A stretch of DNA of 64,000 bases, taken from the NCBI GenBank assembly GCA_024803745.1, contig JANJXV010000025.1, positions 13,432,341 to 13,496,340 of the forward strand, given 5' to 3'. The translations under genes and the position numbers were made by a program. Shown here one piece after another: positions 11,351-21,979 of this stretch. Numbering within the stretch: position 1 is the stretch's first letter; every line of letters starts with the position of its first letter. The notes beneath the pieces are model-generated. The model did not search any database, had not been told where the DNA came from, and saw nothing but the letters and a program-made list of their open reading frames with translations. Source of the DNA: Megascapheus bottae. Its lineage: Eukaryota > Chordata > Mammalia > Rodentia > Geomyidae.

Positions 11351-11431
11351 ATGTATGTGGTACTGAGAAGTTGAACCCGGGTTTTCTTGCCTGCTACGAA
11401 AGTACTCTACACTAAGCCAAACTCCCAGCCC
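11351..11431 (-). mobile_element. IDL half, truncated
   Basis: Only the IDL portion remains (ATGTATGTGGTACTGAG ... CCAAACTCCCAGCC). Confidence 0.75.
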
Positions 11432-11435
11432 ATGT

Positions 11436-11760
11436 GTGCCAGCCCTAGCATTGAAATCCGGGCCTAAGAACCATTCCTGAGCTATTTTTAGACAAGGGTA
11501 ACACTACCATTTGAGCTGCATCTCCACTTCCAGCTTTTTTTTTTTTTTTTGGCCAGTCCTGGGCTTGAGCTCAGAGCCTGAGCACTGTCCTTGGACTTTC
11601 TCAAGGCTAACGCTCTACCACTTGAGCCTCAGCACCACTTCCGGCTTTTTTCTATGTATGTGGTACCGAGGAATCGAACCCGGGTCTTCATGCATGCTAG
11701 GCAAGCATTCAACCACTAGGCCAAACTCCCGGCCCTCCACTTCTAGCTTTTTGAAGGTAA
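11436..11760 (-). mobile_element. Diverged Geo-type SINE, split by a nested insertion
   Basis: The left part ends in TCCACTTCCAGC at 11534 and continues after 11735. Confidence 0.75.
11535..11735 (-). mobile_element. IDL-Geo SINE nested in older SINE
   Basis: TCCACTTCCAGC before the poly(T) is repeated as TCCACTTCTAGC at 11736-11747, one mismatch. Confidence 0.9.
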
Positions 11761-11786
11761 GAATCCTCAAAAAATTGAAGATAAGA

Positions 11787-11990
11787 GGGCTGGGAGTTTG
11801 GCCTACTGGTAGAGTGCTTGCCTAGCATGCATGAAGACCCAGGTTCGATTCCTCAGTACCACATACATAGGGAAAAAAACCAGAAGTGGTGCGGAGGCTC
11901 AAGTGGGTAGAGCTTTAGCCTTGAGAAAGTCCAAGGACAGTGCTCAGGCCCTGAGCTCAAGCCCAGAACTGGCAAAAAAAAAAAAAACAA
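11787..11990 (+). mobile_element. IDL-Geo SINE with target-site duplication
   Basis: AAAATTGAAGATAAGA (11771-11786) is repeated nearly exactly at 11991-12005 after the A tail. Confidence 0.93.
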
Positions 11991-12080
11991 AATTTGAAGA
12001 TAAGATCCTTGACTTTTCTGACTGGGCTGGCTCCAAATAGTGCTTCTCTGATTTCAGCCTTCTGAGTAGCTTTACCTGCC

Positions 12081-12282
12081 CTTTTTCTTTTTTGCTAGTC
12101 CTGGGGCTTGAACTCAGGGCCTGGGCACTGTCTCGGGGTTTCTTTTACTCAAGGCTAGTGCTCTTCCACTTGAGCCACAGCACCAGTTCTGTTTTTTTCT
12201 GAATATGTGGTACTGAGGAGGTGAACCCAGGGCTTTGTGCATGCTAGGCGAACATTCTATCACTAGTCTGCATTCCTGGCTG
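12081..12282 (-). mobile_element. IDL-Geo SINE
   Basis: Antisense copy with moderate divergence, followed by a short GT/GC repeat at 12283-12310. Confidence 0.85.
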
Positions 12283-12309
12283 GTGTGTGTGTGCGCGCGC
12301 GCTTGTGTG

Positions 12310-12660
12310 TTTTAAGGTAATGCAAATGATACTGTTAACAAAATACCCAGAATGGTCAGGGGAAAATAAAGCTTCTGGTCAACTTTTTTTATACCCCAGT
12401 TCTTTTTGGAAATGGAGTTCTTCTTGCTATTTTGTTATGTACAGAAAACAGCAGTATGTGGACTTGTCTTGGGGTGTGGAAGGTCTGTGAAGTTGAAACT
12501 TTCATAGTAATGCCAAGTTCTTTTTTGCTATGTAATGAATGTCAAGATCAGATGACATTTGCACTGAAACATCTGTGGTATGGACCAGGAAAGTGGCAGA
12601 GATGCACTCATAATCATTTAACTTTTGATTACTGCACATGTCTAATTAAAAAAAAAAAAA
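12310..12660. other. Unique intron segment
   Basis: No repeat or coding signal is recognised; ends at a poly(A) run. Confidence 0.4.
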
Positions 12661-12689
12661 GCCAGTTCCACATAAGAATAGCCTTTATC

Positions 12690-12890
12690 CCCAGGTGTGG
12701 CAGCTCATGATTTAATCTCAGCCACTTGGGAGGAGAAGGCAGAAGGGTCTCAGAGAAGCTATAGTTAGACTCTGTTTCAAAAAAAGAAATACAAACTGAA
12801 GGATTGAAGGCATAGTTCAAGGAGTAGAGTGCTTAGTGAGGCTTGGGTTGAATTCCCAGTACTACCAAAACAACAAAACCAAACAAAAAA
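12690..12890 (+). mobile_element. Older B1-ID type dimer
   Basis: A B1-like monomer (AGGTGTGGCAGCTCATG ... CTCTGTTTC) is followed by an ID-like segment (AGAGTGCTTAGTGAGGC ... CAGTACTACC). The right half is ID, not Geo. Confidence 0.65.
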
Positions 12891-13027
12891 CCTTGTTTAT
12901 AAGCAGTACAAGGTAATTTTGTAATTTTGTCCATTAAAAGGCATTGCTATAAATACCTGGAGGATGTTTGCTATAACCCACTTCTCCACACCTGAGTGTA
13001 ATACTCCAGGACATGTATGACTAAGTT

Positions 13028-13228
13028 GGGGCTGGGAGTTTGGCCTAGTGGTAGAATGCTTGCCTAGCATGCACGAAGACCCGGGTTCAATTCCTCAATG
13101 CCACATACTTAGCAAAAGCCAGAAATGGTGCTGTGGCTCAGTGGCAGAGTGCTAGCCTTGAGGAAAAAGCCCAAGGATGATGCTCAGGCCATGAGTTCAA
13201 GCCCCTGGACTGGCAAAGAAAAAAAAAG
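13028..13228 (+). mobile_element. IDL-Geo SINE
   Basis: Near-consensus full-length copy beginning GGGGCTGGGAGTTTGGCC. Confidence 0.92.
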
Positions 13229-13312
13229 CCATTTTTTTTTTGCATGTTGTTTTTACTTGAAAGAAAACTTGGGTATTTGTTGTATGTGATTTTTCAAAAA
13301 TACATGAAGTGA

Positions 13313-13506
13313 GGGGCCGGGAGTTTGGCCTAGTGGTAGAGTGCTTGGCACGAAGACCCAGGTTTGATTCCTTGGTATCACATATATAGAAAAATGCTTG
13401 AAGTGGTGTTGAGGTTCAAGTGGTAGAGCTCTAGCCTTGAGAAAGTCCAAGGACAGTGCTCAGGCCCTGAGCTCAAGCCCACGATTGGCAAAAGAAAAGA
13501 AAAGAA
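13313..13506 (+). mobile_element. IDL-Geo SINE with 17-bp target-site duplication
   Basis: Perfect AAAAATACATGAAGTGA flanks at 13296-13312 and 13507-13523. The body lacks CCTAGCATGC within its IDL half. Confidence 0.94.
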
Positions 13507-13682
13507 AAAAATACATGAAGTGAACCTGTCACTTCAAGAAAAACAATTGTTGCAATGTATTGCCAAGAGATAATATTATGACTTTTCAAGCAAAACATTT
13601 AAAATTGAAAGACTATGAACTTGGTAGTTATGCAGAGCTTTTTCTGATAATTTCTTACAAATACTTATTTACTATTTATTTA

Positions 13683-14164
13683 GTGCCCATACTGGAGCTT
13701 GACCTCCTCACCTCTGACTCTCAGCCTCTTTTATAGGTTTGGTGCTTTGCCACATGAGGCATCACTCCACTTGGTATATTTTGATGGATATTTGAAGTTT
13801 GCTCTCTTGCAGCTTTGTCTGTCATGTCCTGGCTTCAAGTCATGATTCTTAGCTTTCTGAGTAGCTAGGATTGTAGGTGTGAGCTACTGGTGCCAGCTAC
13901 ACATTTTTTTATTTTTTATTTTTATCTTATTTTTATTTGTTGGTCGTGGGAGTTGAACTCTGGGCCTGGGTATTGTCCTTGGGCTCTTCAGCCCAGGGCC
14001 ACCACTTTATCCCTTGAGCCTCAGCACCATTTCACATTTTCTAATGATAATTGGAGAGAAGAGTCTCAAGGCTTTGTTGTGCCCGGGCTGGCTTTGAACC
14101 TTGATCCTCAGATCTCAGCCTCTTGAATAGCTAGGATTATAGGCGTGAGCCACTGTGCCCAGCT
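13683..14164 (-). mobile_element. Two antisense B1-like/Geo SINEs in tandem
   Basis: An older diverged copy (13683-13898) is followed by a better-preserved one (13903-14164). Confidence 0.8.
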
Positions 14165-14309
14165 GTAATGGATTTTTGTTGAAATAATATGAAAAGTTTC
14201 ACTGATAATAGTTTCAGATTTCACATTTCAGTTGTAATCTTGTCAAGTTTTGGGGTAGTGCCAAATATAAATAATATCTACAGTACCTGAGAAAGTTATT
14301 AAAAACCCT

Positions 14310-14352
14310 CCTTCCTTCTTTCCTCTCTTCCTCCCTTCCTTCCTCCCTTGCT
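14310..14352. repeat. CTTCC-rich microsatellite
   Basis: Imperfect pyrimidine repeat adjoining the tail of the next SINE. Confidence 0.8.
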
Positions 14353-14585
14353 TTCTTTTTAATTTTTTGTCTGTTGTGGTGACTTGAACTCTGGACCTGC
14401 ATGTTGTCCTTGACCTCTTCAGCTCAAGGCTACCGTACTACCACTGGAGCCACAGTGCCACTTCTGGTTTTCTGGTGGTTATTTGGAGATAAGAGTCTCA
14501 TGTTTTTTATTGCCTGGAATGCCTTTGAACCATGATCCTCGGGTCTCTGCCTCCTGAGTAGGCAGGATTACAGGCACCCGCTTGA
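14353..14585 (-). mobile_element. B1-like/Geo SINE
   Basis: Antisense dimer with the standard TTATTTGGAGATAAGAGTCTC junction. Confidence 0.82.
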
Positions 14586-14877
14586 CTATTTCTATTTCTT
14601 TTTTTTTTTCTTTTCATTTTTTAAAAGTAGTTTTACAAAGGGGATGGCATTTAAGAAAGCATGTTGATCAATCAATATGCTGCTTGCTTTTTCCACTAAG
14701 TATTTTACAAAGCCAGGTTTTGTTATAATTCAATCAGAACAATTTGTCCCAGTAAGTTCAATACAGAACCATTCAAAGCTAGCTTTCTTCTATGAAATCA
14801 GATTTACAGGAGATCTTTAATTCAAAGTAAGTATAATTTTGTTAATTCTGTTCATGAATGTCAAAGTTGAGGTGGGA

Positions 14878-14955
14878 GGTTGGAGATATGGCTCAAGTAA
14901 TAGAGCACCTGCCTAGCAAGCAGGAGGCCCTGAGTCTAAACCCCAGTGCTTCAAA
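14878..14955 (+). mobile_element. ID-type SINE monomer
   Basis: tRNA-like monomer (ATATGGCTCAAGTAATAGAG ... CTAAACCCCAGTGC) without a Geo half. Confidence 0.65.
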
Positions 14956-15428
14956 GATGAGCATTGGCCTCTTCACAGAGTATGTGTCTTCATAAGCCAA
15001 GTTTGAGAAGTGCTCTCCAGAGAATTAGCCAGTGGTAAGCCTTATCTTCTAACATCTGGCAGATGTGCTCGCGCTTCCTCCTTTATCCCTCGGCCTCGTG
15101 GTAGTTGCACTGCAGTTCGGGTGTGTGCATGTTCTTGTTTGGGATGGGCAGTGAAGCTGGGGTTGTGTATGGTAGGCATTGGCAAATGTAGTCCCATTAA
15201 ATTCCACAGCCAGCCTCATTGCACTTTTAAATTACTTGAAATAAAAATTCAGTACATCTTTAATGAAACCAACCATATGTTCTAAGTTTTGGGGACCAAA
15301 ATCATGATCAAAACAGTCCCTGTTTTTCTGATTAGAAAACATACACGATTTGTAGGTGGTAATCATAGAAATAATTGAATTAGAGGAAGAAGACAGTAGG
15401 TACAGTTAACTTTAAATTTTCTTTGTTC

Positions 15429-15643
15429 TTTTTTTTTTTTTTTTTTTTTTTTTTACCAGTCCTGGGGTTTGAACTCAGGGCCTAGGCACTGTCTTTGAAC
15501 ACTTTTTTTGCCCAAGGCTCAAGCTCTACCACTTGAGGCACTATGCTACTTCTGTTTTTTTCTGTGTATGTAGTACTGAGGAATTGAACTCAGTGCTTGG
15601 TGCATGCTAGGCAAGCACTCATCACTAGTTCACATTCTTGGCT
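15429..15643 (-). mobile_element. IDL-Geo SINE
   Basis: Antisense copy behind a long poly(T). Confidence 0.85.
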
Positions 15644-15714
15644 CTTGTGTTTTCTTCTCTTTTTTTTTCCCCCTTTTATTTGTCCACAATTTAAAAAAAG
15701 ACATAAAATACAAA

Positions 15715-15935
15715 GTGGCCAGCGGAGGTGTGGTGGAGAAGGAAACATTTGAGTCAGACGTGAAGGAAGTGAGTGAGCCTGTGGGTATGCGGGAATAAGC
15801 ACTCTAGGCAGCTAGACCAGCAGTGGAGTGCCTGAGGAAACAGCAGTTCTTGCTGCAGGAATAGCTAGGAAGTGCTGGGGCCAGAGTGGTGTGAGCTGGG
15901 AGTAGAATGGCCTTCTTGGAGGACTTGGAGGACAA
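15715..15935 (+). mobile_element. Ancient interspersed repeat remnant (L2/MIR-like)
   Basis: 'GAAACATTTGAGTCAGACGT ... AGGAAACAGCAGTTCTTGC' resembles a mammal-wide ancient element, possibly the same family as 7480-7635. Family uncertain. Confidence 0.35.
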
Positions 15936-16007
15936 AGGTACAAGGCTGTGATTTCCCTTTGCTATATTAAATATTCTTTTTCGTTTTCTTTTCTTTCTTT
16001 CTTTTCT

Positions 16008-16525
16008 TTTTTTTTTTGCCAGTCCTGGGCCTTGAACTCAGGGCCTAAGACCTGTCCTTGGGTTTTCTCAAGGCTAGAGCTCTACCACTTGAGCCACAGA
16101 ACCACTTCTGGATTTCTTCTATGTATGTGGTACCAGGGAATTGGGCCTGGGTCTTCATGCATGCTAGACAAGCACTCTACCACTAGGCCAAACTCCCAGC
16201 CGTAAACAAATTTTTATCTCCTGCTTTTTTCTATGTATATGATGCTGAAGAATTGAGGCCAGGTCTTTGTGTATGCTAGGCAAGCACTCTATCACTAGGC
16301 CAAACTCTCAGCCCCCTGTTTTTAACTTTTTTTGGGGGGGGTGGGTCCTAGGTCTTGAACTTGGCCCTGAGCAGTGTCCTTGGGCTTGCTCAAGGCTAGA
16401 GCTCTACCACTTGAACCACAGCACTATTTTTGGCTTTTCCTATGTATATGTGGTATCGAGGAATCAAACCCTGGTCTTCGTGCATGCTAGGCAAGCACTC
16501 TACCCCTAGGCCAAACTCCCGGCCC
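16008..16525 (-). mobile_element. Cluster of three antisense IDL-Geo SINEs
   Basis: Full copy 16008-16201, IDL-only fragment 16221-16315 and full copy 16329-16525, each ending in the CTAGGCCAAACTC motif. Confidence 0.88.
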
Positions 16526-16692
16526 TTAATATTTAAGTATGTTATAATATAAATGAAGTTGAGAGTGCTGCCTGATGGGAGAGGTAAGGAGCTTAGTTTA
16601 GTGTTGGAGATAAAAGTATAGCATAGTGCTTCACATCCTCCCTTCTGGGAATGAATTCTCAGAAACTTTGTAATTCACTCAATTTCTGTATC

Positions 16693-16893
16693 TTTTTTTT
16701 TTTTTTCCAGTCCTGGGCTTGAGCTCAGGGCCTGAGCACTGTCCTTGGACTTTCTCAAGGCTAGAGCTCTACCACGTGAGCCCCAGCACCACTTCGGGCT
16801 TTTTTTTTTTCTATGTATGTGGTACTGAGGAATTTAACCCGGGTCTTTGTGAATGCTAGGCAAGCACTGTACCACTAGGCCAAACTCCCAGCC
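16693..16893 (-). mobile_element. IDL-Geo SINE
   Basis: Near-consensus antisense copy with a poly(T) insertion in its centre (16801-16811). Confidence 0.92.
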
Positions 16894-17220
16894 TTCTGTC
16901 TCATTTTTATGTGATGAAAAATACCTTACAAAGTTATCTAATTTATCCTTTCCTTCTCAGCAGTAATCATTCTAGACCAATAGTTGTTGGAGATTGAATG
17001 GTGCCTTTGAATAACTGACAGGCCCTAAAAAAAGTTTTAAGAAGTTTTCTTTAGTAGAAGCTAAAAATCCAAGATGGAGTCAAGAGGTTTGGTTTCTTCT
17101 CTGCCTTCTTCCTGGTTTAGCCTTTCATGTTGCTTTAAAAAAATTAATGATTTCATGTGTTTGTAATTTTAGATCTAACATCTATGAGAGAAAACATGCT
17201 GTTTGTCTCTGTGAACCTGA

Positions 17221-17311
17221 CCTTTTTTTTTTTTAATGTTACTGGGGTTTTAATTCAGGACCCTCATGCTTGCTAGATATAGGCACTTTACCAATTAAGA
17301 CACATGACAGA
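17221..17311 (-). mobile_element. ID-type fragment
   Basis: Poly(T), then a diverged antisense ID (TACTGGGGTTTTAATTCAGG ... CAATTAAGAC). Confidence 0.5.
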
Positions 17312-17647
17312 GCCTAATGTGACTAATAGTCACATTTTGACCTGTTGTAACAAGGGGCACAGACACTCTTTAACACATAGATGCATACATTTGGCCTATG
17401 CACCCCATAAGATGATTTCCTGTGGTTCAACACCAAACTGATTGTTGGGACCAAAGCTGGTATTAAGAACAAGTAACTTAATGCTAGTGTTTTGCTTAAT
17501 TCCCACTTAGATAATTGTGGTATTTAATGTAGTCTTCGGCAGATTGAAGTACTACTTAGTTGTTCTCCTTTAATAATAAATTTTCTTTCTTCATGTCATA
17601 GACAATAAAAACATGCATATATCTACGTATAGTAGAATATATGTTAA
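17311..17647. other. Unique intron segment
   Basis: No repeat or coding signal recognised. Confidence 0.4.
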
Positions 17648-17847
17648 TTTTTTTTTTTTTTTGACAGTCCTGGGGCTTTGAACTCAGGGCCTGGGCACTG
17701 CCCTTAAGCTTTCTCAAGACTAGTGCCCTATCACTTCAGCCATAGCACTACTTCAAGCTTTTTCTGTGTATGTGGTACCAAGGAATCGAAACAAGGGCTT
17801 CATGCATGCTAGGTGAGCACTCTACCACTAGGCCACACTCCTGGCCC
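17648..17847 (-). mobile_element. IDL-Geo SINE
   Basis: Full-length antisense copy ending CTAGGCCACACTCCTGGCCC. Confidence 0.9.
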
Positions 17848-18092
17848 ATGTACTCAGTTTTTAAATTCATTATTGCTGAAGATTTTTAACCCAGAAAATG
17901 TTTATTTGCAAAATTCTCAGTAGTAATTTGGGGTTATGACATAACTGGATAATTTTCTTGTAACAGTTTCTTGAGTCATACCTAATTCCTCAGTGTATAA
18001 CCGGTATATCAGTGCTTAGTTGGGATTTCATTTTTATTAACCATTTGTATAAACCAGTGAAGGATTTTTAAGTAAGAGTGTAATATGATCTG

Positions 18093-18198
18093 ATATGCAT
18101 TCTTTTTTGTTGTTGGGATGATATGCATAGGGGTTTCAGTTACATTCATCAGGTAGTGGGTACATTACTTCTTGGGTATTGTTACCCCCTCCCATGTG
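18093..18198 (-). mobile_element. LINE-like 3' end fragment
   Basis: 'GGGGTTTCAGTTACATTCAT ... TTACCCCCTCCC' matches the recurring LINE-like tail family, truncated and diverged. Confidence 0.5.
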
Positions 18199-18217
18199 AT
18201 TTGATATATATATTCTT

Positions 18218-18415
18218 TTTTTTTTTTTTTGCCGGGCTTGGGCTTGGGCTCAGGGCCTGAGCCCTGTCCTTGGACTTTCTCAAGGCTAGAGCTCTACCAC
18301 TTGAGCCTCAGCACCACTTCCAGCTTTTTTCTATGTATGTGGTACCAAGGAATCGAACCCGGGTATTCGTGCATGCTAGGCAAGCACTCTACCACTAGGC
18401 CAAACTCCCGGCCCC
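18218..18415 (-). mobile_element. IDL-Geo SINE with 15-bp target-site duplication
   Basis: Perfect GATATATATATTCTT flanks at 18203-18217 and 18416-18430. Confidence 0.94.
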
Positions 18416-18430
18416 GATATATATATTCTT

Positions 18431-18870
18431 AAAGAGTGCATGCAAGTATATTAAAGAAATCATTAGAAAACTGTGATCAGTTGCACAGGCTAGAAGCAGT
18501 AGTTATTTCCTATCCAAAATCCTGATGGTTGCATTCTTTCATAATCTCTAGGTTAAATGCTTGTATTCCAAGTGCTAATCCTTTTATCATCTATCTTTGT
18601 ATTTTCTCATTTTATATGTAATTTTTCTGCCTACAGTTTTGGCACCTTTTATGCCTTTTTATGTGTTGTATTATATGATGCACTGAAAATGCAGCTATAA
18701 ATATGAGAATTTCAAGTTTCAGATATTGAGACATTTTAGAATGTTTTGGGTCTTCTGCTATCATTCATAGTCACTCATGTTTATTTTCCTAACATTATCA
18801 GTTGTGGTCTCAACTCTACACAGGCCTTGATTTGGAATACAGCAGCACATGTCCTTATTAAAAAAAAAAA
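18431..18870. other. Unique intron segment
   Basis: No repeat, RNA gene or coding exon recognised. Confidence 0.4.
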
Positions 18871-18874
18871 AAAC

Positions 18875-19069
18875 AGGGGCCTGGAGTCTAGCCTAGTGGT
18901 AGAGTGCTTGCCTAGCATGCACGAATACCTGGGTTCAATTCCTCAGTACCACATACATAGAAAAAAGCCGGAAGTGGTGCTGAGGCTCAAGTGGTAGAGC
19001 TCTAGCCTTGAGAAAGTCCAAGGACAGTGCTCAGCCCCTGAGCCCAAACCCAAGACTGGCAAAAACAAA
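18875..19069 (+). mobile_element. IDL-Geo SINE
   Basis: Near-consensus copy 23 bases before the next element. Confidence 0.9.
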
Positions 19070-19091
19070 AATCAGCTGAAATAGAAGATAG

Positions 19092-19325
19092 AGGCCTGGT
19101 GCAGTGGCTCACTCCTGGAATCCTAGCTACTCAAGAGGCTGAGATTTGAGCGTCAAGGTTCAAAGCCTTTCCCGGGCACAAAAGGACCTGAGACTCTTAT
19201 CTCCAGTTAACCTCTAGAAAATGGGAAGTAGGGGTAGTATGGTAGCCTTGAGCTGAAGAGCTCAGGGACTGTGCCCAGGCCTACTTCAAGCCCCATGACC
19301 CACCAAAAAAAAAAAAAAAAGATGA
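19092..19325 (+). mobile_element. B1-like/Geo SINE with target-site duplication
   Basis: AGAAGATAG occurs at 19083-19091 and 19326-19334. Long A tail. Confidence 0.88.
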
Positions 19326-19439
19326 AGAAGATAGGTGTTTTGATAGCTTTGTGTAGATTGAGACTATTCCTCATCTTGCTATCCTTTGTTCTGATAATAT
19401 AGTTATATACTAAAATTGTAAAATTAGGTATTTTGATAA

Positions 19440-19659
19440 CTGTCCTGGGGCCTGAACTCTGGGCCTGAGTGCTGTCCCTGATCTATTCAACTGTAAGTTT
19501 TTGCCCTACCCCTTGAGCCACAGTGCCACTTCTGGGTTTTCTGGTGGTTAGAGATCAAAGTCTCATGGACTTTTAAGTGCCTGGGCTGGCTTTGATCTGA
19601 GATCCTCAGATCCCTCCTGAGTAGCTAGGGTTACAGGTATGAGCGACCGCACCCAGCTC
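19440..19659 (-). mobile_element. B1-like/Geo SINE
   Basis: Antisense dimer, Geo half first, ending GAGCGACCGCACCCAGCTC. Confidence 0.85.
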
Positions 19660-20222
19660 GATATCTGTCCTTTATGTAGAAGCTTGCTACAAAATAATTT
19701 TCCTCTCTGGGCGGTGGTTTAAAAGTATAAAGGTCAAATTGTTTGCATTTTTAAAGTTAGGATAGTGGTGACACCTCTTGGTTAGTGGTAGTGACATGAA
19801 GAAGATTTCTGGAAGATTGATGATGTTTCTTCATCTGGCTCCTTTGAAAGTTCATTAAACTATGAACTAAATATGTACATGTTATACGTAATATAAACTT
19901 TAGATTTTTAAAAAAAGGCTAAGCCAGTTGATGATACACTCCTGTGGTCTTACCACCTCAGAAATTTGAAAAAGATCCACTGAGTCTAGAGATCAGCCAG
20001 GGAAAATTAGTGAAACCTTGGGGGAACAGATAAAAATGTATTACCACCATTTAGATTTTCATACCTTGCATTCTGCTGCTCTCCATCTGTCACATTACCT
20101 GCCTTTCTAATGAACATTCCATTTGAGGCTTGATGCTTATTACCATTCCCATGTTCATCTTGTAGTTGTGAGAGAACATTGACATAGATGTTTGAGCTCA
20201 CATTCCTTCATTTAGCAAATCA
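19660..20222. other. Unique intron segment
   Basis: No confident feature; a diverged B1-like patch may lie around 19920-20030. Confidence 0.35.
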
Positions 20223-20495
20223 AAAAAAAATTTTGGCCAGACCTGAGGCTTGAACTCAGAGCACTGTGTTTGTTTGGGCTTTCTCAAGGCTGGAGCTCTA
20301 CCACTTGAGCCACAGCACCATTTCTGAAACACAGGACCTGAGTACTGTGCTTGGGTTTTCTCAAGGCTAGAGCTCTACCACTTGAGCCACAGAACCGTTC
20401 TGACTTTTCTCTATGTATGTGGTATCGAGGAATCGAACCTGGGTCCTCATGCATGCTAGGCAAGCACTCTACCACTAGGTCAAACTCCCTGCCCA
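20223..20495 (-). mobile_element. Truncated Geo half followed by full IDL-Geo SINE
   Basis: The Geo segment occurs twice in tandem (20232-20325 and 20330-20400) before one IDL half, either two insertions or an internal duplication. Confidence 0.82.
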
Positions 20496-20499
20496 CATT

Positions 20500-20640
20500 T
20501 TCATTATCAATTGATGGGTACATAGGTTATTTCCATTTCTTGGCTGTTGGGAGTAGTGATGGAATAAACTTGGGAATGCTAGTGTCTCCTTGACAGACTG
20601 GTTTCAGTTGGGATGTATACCAGTGGTGGAACTGAATTTA
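20500..20640 (+). mobile_element. Ancient L1-like remnant
   Basis: 'ATTGATGGGTACATAGGTTA ... GATGGAATAAACTTGGGAAT' resembles an old L1 3' segment. Confidence 0.35.
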
Positions 20641-20706
20641 AAAGACCAATAGTGATCTTTTAATTACAATTTATTAAAATAAGCTTTGAAGAAATAGTTT
20701 GCCTTC

Positions 20707-20795
20707 TTTTGGGGGGGGGGCGGGTCTTGAGACTTGAACTCAGCATGCGCACTGTACCTGAGCCCTTCAGCTCGAGACTACTGCCCTACCACCCA
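20707..20795 (-). mobile_element. Geo-type SINE fragment
   Basis: Antisense partial copy after a G-run. Confidence 0.65.
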
Positions 20796-21079
20796 CTAGT
20801 TTACTTTTCGTTAATCAGAAAGTTATATTCTCAGAGTTAGCAAGTTCCACGAGACCAGCTTTAGGTTAATTCGAGTTTTGAGGTAGGCTTATATTCCATG
20901 ATAATTATTACATTTGTCCAAATAGATGATATAGGAAGTGTTAAAGGAAAATACAATAACAGTAAATGATTCTTTATAGTTAATTGGTTAGAGTTAGTGG
21001 CTAGAAGAATTCTGGAAGTCTTGGATTAGTACGATAAAGCATATTAAAAATATTTCACATATCTCATTGTATCTTCTAG

Positions 21080-21979
21080 GCCTGCCTTAAAAGTTTCCCA
21101 TGTGTCAATGGACGCCTGAATGTAACAAGCTCTGTATCTTAAACGTGGCTATGAAGAGTGAGGTTCCTTCTGATGCACCAAAGACACAGGAGAGTCTGAA
21201 AGGGATCCTCTTGCCCCCACAGCCCATTGGGGCAGCGAAAAGTTTTCCTTCAGGAGTTGAGATGATTAATAGTAAAGTGGGGAATGAATTCTCTCACTTG
21301 TGTGATGATCCTCAGAAACAAGAGAAGGACATGAATGGAAACCAGCAAGAACGAGAAAAAAGTGTGGTGAGGAAAAAACGCAAAAGCCAGCAGGCTGGCC
21401 CCTCATATATGCAGAATTGTGGTAAAGAAAATCAGGGAATACTAGGGTTGAGGCAACACCTCGAAACAGCAAGTGATGAAGATCATGACTCCTCTTTCAG
21501 TGATTGTCTGTCCTCTCCTTCATCTAGTCTGCATTTTGGAGACTCTGATACTGTGACTTCTGATGAGGATAAAGAAGTCTCAGTACGACATTCCCAGACT
21601 GTTTTGAATACAAAAACTACTAGAAGTCATAGTGCACGGTCTCAAAAGTGGCCTCGAACTGAGGCAGAGACCGTATCAGGATTATTAATGAAAAGACCCT
21701 GTTTCCACAGCAGTTCATTAAGGAGACTTCCATGCAGAAAAAGATTTGTAAAAAGTAATTCCTCACAGAGGACACAGAAACAAAAAGAAAGGATTTTAAT
21801 GCAGAGGAAAAAACGGGAAGTGTTAGCCCGGAGAAAATATGCATTGCTACCCAGTTCTAGTAGTTCCAGTGACAACGACCTCAGCAGTGAATCCTCTTCC
21901 AGTTCATCCACTGAAGGAGAAGAGGATTTGTTCGTTTCTGCTAGTGAAAACCACCAAAACAACCCAGCTGTACCCTCAG
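21080..21979 (+). CDS. RNF111: RNF111 exon 2 (first coding exon)
   Basis: The acceptor is TTCTAG at 21074-21079, the ATG is at 21100 and the donor is CAG/GTGAGA after 21979. This large exon encodes residues 1-293 plus one base. It is rich in Ser and charged residues, with a Lys/Arg-rich stretch likely to serve nuclear localisation (around RKKRKS and [15 protein letters not shown]) and long Ser runs near its end. The start is chosen because the first residues (MCQWTPE) align with the human start MSQWTPE. A second in-frame Met lies at residue 18. Confidence 0.95.

Noticed and set aside
13028..13110. tRNA gene-like sequence (GTTCGATTCC-type B box) in many places
   Set aside because: These are the tRNA-derived left halves of IDL-Geo SINEs, with Geo right halves, A tails and target duplications, not tRNA genes.
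21266..21962. Antisense ORFs within RNF111 exon 2
   Set aside because: Shadows of the real coding frame; no conserved product is recognised.
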